Positions 49,964 to 56,800 of a DNA stretch of 64,000 nucleotides are shown piece after piece. How positions within the stretch are numbered: the first letter of the stretch is position 1; every line of letters starts with the position of its first letter. Origin of the DNA: Streptomyces venezuelae (GTDB taxonomy: Bacteria > Actinomycetota > Actinomycetes > Streptomycetales > Streptomycetaceae); assembly GCF_008642355.1 (NCBI RefSeq), contig NZ_CP029193.1, positions 4,364,001 to 4,428,000 on the forward strand. Direction: 5' to 3'. The notes beneath the pieces are model-generated. The model saw nothing but the letters and a program-made list of their open reading frames with translations, had not been told where the DNA came from and did no database searches. Position numbers and translations under genes: made by a program.

Positions 49964-50335
49964 GAAGCCAAGGGCGGGCGAGGGCCTGAACAGGGTTGCG
50001 GCGGTACGGAATCCGTACCGCCGCTGGCATGTTCACCGGGTTACCAAGCGTCCTCGAAATGTTGCCCATCAGGTCGGGACGTTGCCCGTCACCTGGTGCG
50101 GCTGGCCCGTAATCGACGGGTCGACGTCGCGTGGGTGCTCGATGTCCATGCTTCGGTCCGTGGGGCCTTTACTGCGTTTGAAGGTGATCCTCTCGGATGT
50201 CCTTGGTCTCGCGGGCCGTTGACTCCTTTGTACTCCTGTCCTGGGGTAAGCGGAAGTCCTGGCTGCACTTCTTTACTTTTAGGTTCAAATAGGCATGAAC
50301 CGGGCAGGCCGTGCTCCGGGGCCGGCGGGGCGCGG
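49964..50335. other. Intergenic region between Fic-like and HAD genes
   Basis: It holds the terminator at 49998-50024 and otherwise no convincing gene. A 26-codon minus-strand frame (50069-50149) has coding-like base use but no ribosome binding site. The stretch at 50215-50300 is AT-rich for this genome. Confidence 0.45.
49998..50024 (+). terminator. Near-perfect hairpin downstream of the Fic-like gene
   Basis: GCGGCGGTACGGA and TCCGTACCGCCGC are inverted copies separated by a single A, 34 bases past the stop. The hairpin would open a few bases to make its loop. Confidence 0.8.
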
Positions 50336-51160
50336 TCAGCCCGCCGTCGCGCGGCGCCGGCTGGCGAACCAGACGAGACCCGCCGTGGCCGCTGCGGCGC
50401 CCACCGCCGCGGCTGCGACCAGCGCGGGGCGGCGCGGCGCGGGGATGCGCTGCTTCAGGCGCACCGGGCGGTGGAAGTCGAGGATCGGCCACGCGCGCGT
50501 GAGCGCCTCGCGGCGCAGCGCCCGGTCCGGATTGACGGCGAACGGGTGGCCGACCGCCTCCAGCATCGGCACGTCGGTCGCCGAGTCGCTGTAGGCGTAG
50601 CAGCGGTCGAGGTCGTACCCCTCCGATCGCGCGAGCTCCTTGACCGCCTCCGCCTTGGTGGGGCCGTACGCGTAGTACTCCACCTCGCCCGTGAAGCAGC
50701 CGTCGTCCCCGACCACCATGCGGGTCGCCACCACGCGGTCCGCGCCGAGGAGTTCCCCGATCGGCTCGACGACCTCGGCGCCCGATGTGGAGACGATGAC
50801 GACGTCGCGGCCCGCGGTGTGGTGCTCCTCGATGAGGGACGCCGCCTCGTCGTAGATGATCGGGTCGATGAGGTCGTGCAGCGTCTCGGCGACGATCTCC
50901 TTGACCTGCTCCACGTTCCAGCCGCGGCACAGCGCGGACAGGTAGGAACGCATCCGTTCCATCTGGTCGTGGTCCGCGCCGCCCGCCAGGAACACGAACT
51001 GCGCGTACGCGGTGCGCAGTACCGCTCTACGGTTGATCAGGCCGCCTTGGTAGAACGACTTGCTGAAGGTGAGAGTGCTCGACTTCGCAATGACCGTCTT
51101 GTCCAGGTCAAAGAACGCGGCAGTGCGGGGCAGGGAGTGGTTTTCCACGAGGCCGAGCAT
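50336..51160 (-). CDS. HAD superfamily subfamily IB phosphatase
   Basis: 274 residues. AAFFDLDKTVIAKSS (motif I, Asp18 and Asp20), VVIVSTSGAEVVEPI (motif II, Ser/Thr), YAYGPTKAEAVKELA with Lys (motif III) and YAYSDSATDVPMLEAVGHPFAVNPD (motif IV) match HAD-IB phosphoserine-phosphatase relatives. A C-terminal hydrophobic segment (ALVAAAAVGAAAATAGLVWFA) anchors it to the membrane. In S. coelicolor a homologue at this site is annotated as associated with morphological differentiation. The substrate is unknown. It is divergent from the ssd-tad operon. Confidence 0.9.
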   Translation of the reverse strand: MLGLVENHSLPRTAAFFDLDKTVIAKSSTLTFSKSFYQGGLINRRAVLRTAYAQFVFLAGGADHDQMERMRSYLSALCRGWNVEQVKEIVAETLHDLIDPIIYDEAASLIEEHHTAGRDVVIVSTSGAEVVEPIGELLGADRVVATRMVVGDDGCFTGEVEYYAYGPTKAEAVKELARSEGYDLDRCYAYSDSATDVPMLEAVGHPFAVNPDRALRREALTRAWPILDFHRPVRLKQRIPAPRRPALVAAAAVGAAAATAGLVWFASRRRATAG

Positions 51161-51296
51161 AGGCGCCCACCATTCGGCGTAAGCTGAGGCGCGTGGGTTT
51201 GCCTGAGAAGGCTCTCGGGTACACCATGGAAGTCACGGATCGTTCGCGACCGTGCTAACCCGGTCTGGCTCCTCCCCCCCCGAGTCGGACCGTGGG

Positions 51297-51331
51297 GACG
51301 ACCCCCGCTCTCCCCCCCGGCGGGGGTCGTC
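51297..51331. terminator. GC-rich hairpin of uncertain role
   Basis: GACGACCCCCGC and GCGGGGGTCGTC form a perfect 12-base-pair stem with an 11-base pyrimidine-rich loop. It is not just downstream of any gene: the nearest is 137 bases away, divergent. It could end an unseen small RNA or antisense transcript. Confidence 0.5.
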
Positions 51332-51509
51332 GCATGTCCGGATGGGTTTTTGAACCCTCCGTCGATCCTCCTTCGGCCCTTGAGTCGTTCTGGTCGCCGT
51401 CTCGACCGTCTCGCGCCTTGCCCAAGGTTCGTGACTGTGCGTAGTCGCGAGGCTGCTCTGTGGAAGCCATAGCGAAGGCTGCGGGATGTCACCGGTATGG
51501 GTGATGGGT

Positions 51510-51556
51510 TTATTCACAGGCTCCGCCTTGTCCACAGTTATTGACCAAGATCCACA
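51510..51556. promoter_or_regulatory. Cluster of three DnaA-box-like nonamers
   Basis: TTATTCACA (51510-51518), TTGTCCACA (51528-51536) and AGATCCACA (51548-51556), all same orientation with starts 18 and 20 bases apart. TTGTCCACA is the preferred Streptomyces DnaA box. Confidence 0.55.
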
Positions 51557-51674
51557 TGTTTTCCGGCGCCGTCGCACGCTGATTCCGCCCGTTCCACTCG
51601 CGAAGTTCATGGCCGGATTGCTTTGCCCGGTTCTTCGCGGATGACGAGCGCGGCATTAACAGGAGTCATGTGCC

Positions 51675-52805
51675 ATGAGGGGGACGAGGATCGTGGGCGG
51701 AGTCTTTTCGAGTGACGTGGCCGCGCAGGCCGAGGGCGGGCCGGGTGGACCGCTGATCGTCACGGAGGACGTGGAGCTGCTGGATGACCTGCTGCGGCTG
51801 TGCGCCGCGGCGGGGGTACTCCCCGAGGTGCATCACGGGGGCCCCGAGCGCCGGGGGAGCTGGGACGCGGCCCCACTGGTTCTGGTCGGGGACGACGCGG
51901 CGGACCGGGTGCGCGGAGCCGTGCGACGGCGTGGCGTCGTGTTGGTTGGGCGGGATCAGGACGATCCCGGTGTCTGGCAGCGGGCGGTGGAGATCGGCGC
52001 CGACCACGTCCTCGTCCTGCCGGACGGTGAACAGTGGCTCGTGGACCGCATCGCCGACGTCGCCGAGGGCGTGGGGCGTCCCGCTCTCACCGTCGGCGTC
52101 ATCGGCGGGCGCGGCGGGGCAGGGGCCTCCACCCTGGCCTGCGCCCTCGCCGTCACGGCGGCCCGCGAGGGGCGGCGCACGATGCTCGTCGACGCCGACC
52201 CCTTGGGTGGCGGCCTGGACGTCGTCCTCGGTGCCGAACAAGCCGAAGGGCTCCGCTGGCCGGCCTTCGCCGCCTCACGGGGCAGGGTCGGTGGCGGCGC
52301 GCTGGAGGAGTCACTGCCCCACATGCACGCGCTGCGGGTCCTGAGCTGGGACCGGGGAGAGGCGGTGGCGGTCGCCCCCGAGGCCGTGCGCGCCGTCGTC
52401 GCCGCGGCCCGGAGGCGCGGCGGCGCGGTGGTCGTGGACCTGCCGCGCCGCGTCGACGAGGCGGTCGCGGAGGCCATGGCCCAGGTGGACCTGGGGCTGC
52501 TCGTGGTCCCCGCTGAGCTGCGTGCCGTGGCGGGGGCCCGACGGGTGGCTTCCGCGGCGGGCATGGCACTGCGGGACCTACGGGTCGTGGTGGCGCGGGG
52601 CCCGGCACCAGGCGGGCTCGACGTCGAGGAGGTCGCGGGACTCCTCGGGCTTCCGCTGGCCGGGGAGGTGCCCTGGGATGCGGGCCTGACGGCGCAACAG
52701 GCCTCCGGGACGCCTCCGGGTGGTGTGGCACGCGGGCCGCTCGCACGGTTCTGCTCCGCCTTCTGGGGCCGGGTGCCGGCCGACGCCGTGGGCGGGGGCG
52801 TATGA
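51675..52805 (+). CDS. ssd: Septum site determining (Ssd/CpaE-like) protein
   Basis: 376 residues. A CheY-like N-terminal part (LIVTEDVELLDDLLRLCAAAGVLPEV, LVLVGDD, EIGADHVLVLP) precedes a MinD/CpaE ATPase fold: VIGGRGGAGASTLACALAVTAAREGRRTMLVDADPLGGGLDVVLG near residue 140. The Walker A reads GGRGGAGAST: the deviant signature Lys and the usual GKT Lys are both absent, as in actinobacterial Ssd proteins. CpaE proteins position Tad/Flp pilus machines; Ssd has been linked to septum formation in mycobacteria. It is the first gene of a chain of overlapping genes, with an ATGA overlap into tadA. Confidence 0.9.
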   Translation: MRGTRIVGGVFSSDVAAQAEGGPGGPLIVTEDVELLDDLLRLCAAAGVLPEVHHGGPERRGSWDAAPLVLVGDDAADRVRGAVRRRGVVLVGRDQDDPGVWQRAVEIGADHVLVLPDGEQWLVDRIADVAEGVGRPALTVGVIGGRGGAGASTLACALAVTAAREGRRTMLVDADPLGGGLDVVLGAEQAEGLRWPAFAASRGRVGGGALEESLPHMHALRVLSWDRGEAVAVAPEAVRAVVAAARRRGGAVVVDLPRRVDEAVAEAMAQVDLGLLVVPAELRAVAGARRVASAAGMALRDLRVVVARGPAPGGLDVEEVAGLLGLPLAGEVPWDAGLTAQQASGTPPGGVARGPLARFCSAFWGRVPADAVGGGV

Positions 52806-53971
52806 GTGCCGTCGTGGGGGCCCGGATGCTGGACGGAGTGCGGCAGTGGCTCGCCGAGAGCGGCACCGAGCCGACCCCCGCCCGGGTCGCCGAGGCCCTG
52901 CGTGCCCAGGGGCGGGTGCTCGGTGACACGGAGATCCTCGGCGCGGCGGAGCAACTGCGCTCGGAACTGGTGGGGGCAGGCCCTCTGGAGCCACTGCTCG
53001 CGGACGCCTCCGTGACCGACGTGCTGGTCTCCGCACCCGACCGGGTGTGGGTGGACCGGGGCGGCGGCTTGGAGCTCACGGACATCACGTTCCGGGACGC
53101 CGCGGCCCTTCGCCGGCTCGCGCAGCGCCTCGCGGCCGTGGCGGGCCGCCGCCTCGACGACGCACGTCCCTGGGTGGACGCACGCCTCCCGGACGGCACC
53201 CGTCTGCACGCCGTCCTGCCGCCGGTGGCCGTCGGTTCGACGTGCCTCTCCCTGCGGGTCGTACGTCCCAAAGCCTTCACCCTCACGGAACTGGTCGAAG
53301 CGGGGACGATCCCGCCGAACGGCGACGGAATCCTGCGGTCCCTGCTCGAAGCCCGCCTCTCCTTCCTGATCAGCGGCGGCACCGGCACCGGCAAGACGAC
53401 CCTGCTGAGCGCGCTGCTCAGCCTGGTCGGTCCCATGGAGCGGATCGTGCTCGCCGAGGACTCGGCGGAGTTGAAACCCGACCACCCGCACGTGGTGCGC
53501 CTGGAATCCAGGCCCGCGAACCAGGAAGGGGCAGGACTCGTCGGCCTGGACGACCTGGTGCGCCAAGCCCTGCGGATGCGCCCGGACCGCCTGGTCGTGG
53601 GCGAGGTGCGCGGTGCGGAGGTCGTGCACCTGCTGGCCGCGCTGAACACGGGGCACGAGGGAGGCTGCGGCACGGTTCACGCCAACGCCGCCGGGGACGT
53701 ACCCGCCCGTCTGGAGGCCCTCGGCACGACCGCGGGCCTCGACCGTGCCGCCCTGCACAGCCAGATGGCGGCAGCCCTGTCCGTGGTGATCCATCTCGTA
53801 CGCGACCGGACGGGCCGCCGCCGCATGGCCGAGGTGCACGTCCTGGAGCGGACCGCGTCGGGTCTGGTGGTGACGGTACCGGCACTGAGGTGGGGCGAAC
53901 GGGGCTTCACCCGGGAGCGGGGCTGGAGCCGCCTGAACACCCTTCTCGCAGGCGGGGGCGAGGGCCGATGA
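52802..53971 (+). CDS. tadA: TadA/CpaF secretion ATPase
   Basis: 389 residues, a type II/IV secretion ATPase. LSFLISGGTGTGKTTLLSALLSLV near residue 190 is Walker A, RIVLAEDSAEL the Asp box, RMRPDRLVVGEVRGAEVVHLLAALNTGHEGGCGTVHANAAGDVPARLEAL the Walker B and His box. It powers assembly or retraction of a Tad-type pilus at the cytosolic membrane face. The ATGA overlap ties it to ssd upstream and to tadB downstream. Confidence 0.95.
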   Translation: MSAVVGARMLDGVRQWLAESGTEPTPARVAEALRAQGRVLGDTEILGAAEQLRSELVGAGPLEPLLADASVTDVLVSAPDRVWVDRGGGLELTDITFRDAAALRRLAQRLAAVAGRRLDDARPWVDARLPDGTRLHAVLPPVAVGSTCLSLRVVRPKAFTLTELVEAGTIPPNGDGILRSLLEARLSFLISGGTGTGKTTLLSALLSLVGPMERIVLAEDSAELKPDHPHVVRLESRPANQEGAGLVGLDDLVRQALRMRPDRLVVGEVRGAEVVHLLAALNTGHEGGCGTVHANAAGDVPARLEALGTTAGLDRAALHSQMAAALSVVIHLVRDRTGRRRMAEVHVLERTASGLVVTVPALRWGERGFTRERGWSRLNTLLAGGGEGR

Positions 53972-54840
53972 CCACGTTGACGGCTGTGTGGACAGCGGCG
54001 CTGACGATGGGCGCGGGGGCCGCGGTCTGGCTGCTGGGCCACCGGGACCAGGAGGCGAGCCGCCTCCGAAAGCTCCTGGCACCACACGCCCGGCAACCGT
54101 CCCCCATGCCGCGGTGGCAACAGCTGATCACGGCAGCCCGCGGCCGGTTGCGTCCCGAAGGGTGGTGCCTGGCGGCGGGGGCGACGGTGGCGCTGCTGGG
54201 TGAGTCGGTGGTGCCGCTCGCCGTCGGTGCGGCCGGGGTGCCATTGGCGGCGGGTGTACGACGGGCCCGGGACGCACGCCGGGAGCGGGAGTGGCGCAGG
54301 GCCGCCGTGATCGCGTGGCTCGGGGAGCTGGCGGCCGAGGTGCGGGTGGGCCGCCAGCCCGGAGATGCGCTGCGCCTGACGCTCCAGGACTCCGTCGACG
54401 CCGGCGCAGGCCCGGGAGCCGCCCGGAGCACGGTCCTGGCCGCGGCACGGTTCGGCGGTGATGTGCCGGGCGCGCTGCGCTCAGCGGCCCGGGAGCCGGG
54501 CGCCGAGGGCCTCCTGGGGCTGGCGGCGTGCTGGCGGGTCGCGGTGGACCGAGGCGCGGGTCTCGCCGCCGGGCTGGGCCGACTGGAGGCCGCCCTGCGC
54601 TCCGAACGCGACCAACGCGCAGACCTGCGGGCCCAACTGGCGGGCGCCCGGTCGACCGCCGTGATGCTGGCCGCCCTCCCCGTACTGGGCCTGTTGATGG
54701 GCAGCGCGCTGGGAGCGGAACCACTGCGGGTGCTGCTCCACACCGGACCGGGGCTGGCGTGCCTGGGCGTGGGCGGAGTCCTGGAGGGCGTCGGGGTGTG
54801 GTGGGCGCTGCGCATCGTGCGAAGGGCGGAGGAGCGGTGA
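53968..54840 (+). CDS. tadB: TadB-like membrane platform protein
   Basis: 290 residues; start overlaps the tadA stop by four bases. Membrane segments flank a cytosolic GspF-like domain: WLGELAAEVRVGRQPGDALRLTLQD...AAARFGGDVPGALRSAAREPGAEGLLGLAACWRVAVDRGAGLAAGLGRLEAALRSERDQRADLRAQLAGARSTAVMLAALPVLGLLMGSALG. It is one half of the inner-membrane platform on which the ATPase acts. The GTGA overlap with tadC makes coordinated synthesis certain. Confidence 0.92.
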   Translation: MTTLTAVWTAALTMGAGAAVWLLGHRDQEASRLRKLLAPHARQPSPMPRWQQLITAARGRLRPEGWCLAAGATVALLGESVVPLAVGAAGVPLAAGVRRARDARREREWRRAAVIAWLGELAAEVRVGRQPGDALRLTLQDSVDAGAGPGAARSTVLAAARFGGDVPGALRSAAREPGAEGLLGLAACWRVAVDRGAGLAAGLGRLEAALRSERDQRADLRAQLAGARSTAVMLAALPVLGLLMGSALGAEPLRVLLHTGPGLACLGVGGVLEGVGVWWALRIVRRAEER

Positions 54841-55625
54841 ACGTTGTCCACAGCCTGGGGGTGATGGTGTGGGTGGCCGCGGCCGTGCTCTGGCTGACGC
54901 TGACGGGTCTGGCCGCGCGCACGGAGAGGACACAGCGAAGGCGGGCGGAGAGAGCCTGGCCCCGAGCAAAGCCACCGGAGAGTGAAGACCGGAGGCCACC
55001 GCACCCGAACCGCTGGGCGCGGCAACGGCTTTGGCTGACGGCGTCCGGGGCGGCGAGTGCGGCGTTTGTGCTCGTGGGTGGCGTCCTGGGGGCGTTGGCG
55101 GCGCCGGTCGTCGGATACCTGGCCTGGCGCCATGTACGGCAGCGACGTGCGTCGTCTCCGGCGGGGCGTGACGAGGCGCAGGAGGCCGCCCGCCAACTGC
55201 CTTTGGTGGCCGACCTCCTGGCGGCGTGCATCGCGTCCGGCGCGAGCCCGCTGGCTGCGGCGCACGCGGTGGGGGAGTCCTTGCAGGGGCCGGTCGGTGT
55301 CCGGCTTTCCCGGGGCGCGGCCGAGGTACGGCTGGGTGGCGAACCATCGGACGCATGGCGCCATTTGGCCGCGATACCGGGCGCCGCGCCGCTGGCCCGC
55401 CTCCTGGAGCGCGCGGGCGACTCCGGCGCGCCGACGGCGGACCCGGTGGCCCGCCTCGCCGCGGACGCCAGGGCGAACCGCGCCAGAGCGGCGACGGCCG
55501 AGGCACGCAAGGCGGCGGTCCTGATGACGGCCCCGGTCGGTCTGTGCTTCCTGCCGGCGTTCGTGGCGGTCGGGGTGCTGCCGGTGGTGATCGGGCTGGC
55601 AGAGGGGTTGTTGCAGGCGGGCTGA
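54837..55625 (+). CDS. tadC: TadC-like membrane platform protein
   Basis: 262 residues, GTG start inside the tadB stop. Hydrophobic segments at about residues 5-25 and 60-95, then a GspF-like domain (AARQLPLVADLLAACIASGASPLAAAHAVGESLQGPVGVRLSRGAAEVRLGG) and a C-terminal pair of membrane helices. It is the second half of the Tad inner-membrane platform. A DnaA-box nonamer TTGTCCACA lies at its start (54844-54852), probably by chance of codon use. Confidence 0.9.
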   Translation: MNVVHSLGVMVWVAAAVLWLTLTGLAARTERTQRRRAERAWPRAKPPESEDRRPPHPNRWARQRLWLTASGAASAAFVLVGGVLGALAAPVVGYLAWRHVRQRRASSPAGRDEAQEAARQLPLVADLLAACIASGASPLAAAHAVGESLQGPVGVRLSRGAAEVRLGGEPSDAWRHLAAIPGAAPLARLLERAGDSGAPTADPVARLAADARANRARAATAEARKAAVLMTAPVGLCFLPAFVAVGVLPVVIGLAEGLLQAG

Positions 55626-55685
55626 GCGGCTGACTGAGCCGAACGAACACGAAGTGGGACCGAGCAGAACATGACGGAGGTTGCG

Positions 55686-55937
55686 ATGACGGGGGTCGGT
55701 ATGACGAAGAGCGCGAAGCGGGGGCGCATGCTGCGAAGGCTGGGCGCTCCGAGGCGGAGGGCCCGGCGGTCGCTGACGCCATTGGGCTCGGATGCGGGGA
55801 TGGTGACATCCGAGTACGCCATGGGCTTGATCGCGGCGGTGGGTTTCGCCGGTCTGCTCTACAAGGTGGTGACGAGCGGTCGGGTCAAGGCGGCGCTGCA
55901 GGGGCTGGTGGAGAGGGCGCTCGATGTGCCGTTCTGA
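55686..55937 (+). CDS. DUF4244 protein, candidate pilin of the Tad system
   Basis: 83 residues. I chose the ATG with GGAGG five bases upstream; ATGs at 55671 and 55701 are alternatives. After a very basic N-terminus comes GMVTSEYAMGLIAAVGFAGLLYKVVTSG: a hydrophobic helix preceded by Gly and including T-x-E-Y, the hallmark of prepilin-type N-termini (Flp: G/x-x-x-x-E-Y). DUF4244 has no assigned function; its place between tadC and a TadE gene supports a Flp-like pilin. No prepilin peptidase is encoded nearby. Confidence 0.82.
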   Translation: MTGVGMTKSAKRGRMLRRLGAPRRRARRSLTPLGSDAGMVTSEYAMGLIAAVGFAGLLYKVVTSGRVKAALQGLVERALDVPF

Positions 55938-56346
55938 GACGGGCCTTCGACGCGGGCGGTGCCGCGCCCGACTCCGGACGCGTCACACGCGCTTCTCGGA
56001 CCGGGGGTTCGTGACGGCGGAGGCGGCCGTGGTGCTGCCGACGCTGGTGCTCTTCACGATGGCGTTGATCTGGACACTGCTGGCGGCCTCCGCGCAGATC
56101 CAGTGCGTGGACGCGGCCAGGGCGGGAGCGCGTGCGGCGGCCCGGCAGGATCCCGACGACGTGGCCGTTTCCGCGGCTCGGCAGGCGGCGCCGCGCGGGG
56201 CGAACGTGTCCGTGCGGCGCGACGCCGGCCTCGTGCGGGTCGAGGTGGTGGCGGACGCGCCGGGCCCGGAAGTGCTGGGCCTGGGCTTGCGTCTGCGGTC
56301 CGAAGCGGTGGCGTTGGCCGAGGAGAGCGTGGGGGTGACCGTATGA
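55924..56346 (+). CDS. TadE-like pseudopilin
   Basis: 140 residues; the ATG lies inside the previous gene (14-base overlap). RGFVTAEAAVVLPTLVLFTMALIWTLLAASAQIQCVDAARAGARAAAR is the TadE/TadG signature: a hydrophobic N-terminal helix with Glu at +5 type position and the AARAGARAAAR motif. Probably a minor pilin of the Tad machine, processed in the membrane. It overlaps the next gene by four bases. Confidence 0.9.
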   Translation: MCRSETGLRRGRCRARLRTRHTRFSDRGFVTAEAAVVLPTLVLFTMALIWTLLAASAQIQCVDAARAGARAAARQDPDDVAVSAARQAAPRGANVSVRRDAGLVRVEVVADAPGPEVLGLGLRLRSEAVALAEESVGVTV

Positions 56347-56726
56347 GAGTTGCTACGTGGCGCGGTGCGGGTCGCGATCGTGGGGCCGCCACGGTGTGGG
56401 TGGTCGTCGTGACGGCCGTGCTCGGCGTGATCTGCGGTGCGGTGCTCGCGATGACACAGGCCGTCGTCGTCCGGCACCGGGCGGGCGGCGCGGCGGATCT
56501 GGCGGCGCTCGCTGCGGCGGACCGGTGGGCGGCGGGTTCCGAGGAGGCGTGTGCGGGAGCGGGGCGGGTGGCTGCGGCGCAGGCGGCGCGGGTTGTCCGG
56601 TGCGGGGTGCGGGGCCAGACCGCGGAGGTCTCGGTCTCCTCCTCGGCGGGGCCCTTCACCGCGACGGTGCGGGCCCGAGCGGGCCCGGCGACACCTATGC
56701 CGCTGCTACGGCGCCCTACCGGGTAG
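56343..56726 (+). CDS. Rv3654c/TadG-like secreted or pseudopilin protein
   Basis: 127 residues, ATG inside the TadE stop. DRGAATVWVVVVTAVLGVICGAVLAMTQAVVVRHRAGGAADLAALAAADRWAAGSEEACAGAGRVAAAQ has the Tad pseudopilin form with an E-like Val/Trp helix and the RAGGAADLAALAAA motif of the Rv3654c family. Four cysteines may give disulfides (C.. in EEACAG, VVRCGVR). It is the last gene of the seven-gene tad chain and is followed after 74 bases by the stop of the convergent helicase gene. Confidence 0.88.
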   Translation: MRVATWRGAGRDRGAATVWVVVVTAVLGVICGAVLAMTQAVVVRHRAGGAADLAALAAADRWAAGSEEACAGAGRVAAAQAARVVRCGVRGQTAEVSVSSSAGPFTATVRARAGPATPMPLLRRPTG

Positions 56727-56800
56727 GAGCGCCAATCCGTCCGACCGTTTACCCCGACCCACAGACCAACCCAAGGGGTTCCCGGCCCCCCCACGCGCAG

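Larger units (their letters stand above)
51161..51674. other. Divergent region upstream of ssd-tad with DnaA boxes
   Basis: No gene is seen in 514 bases. It contains a hairpin (51297-51331), a C-rich run near 51272-51281, and at 51510-51556 three DnaA-box-like nonamers within 47 bases. The ribosome binding site AGGAG of ssd lies at 51661-51665. Confidence 0.5.

Noticed and set aside
50069..50149. 26-codon minus-strand frame (MDIEHPRDVDPSITGQPHQ...)
   Set aside because: Base use looks coding-like but there is no ribosome binding site and no known relative.
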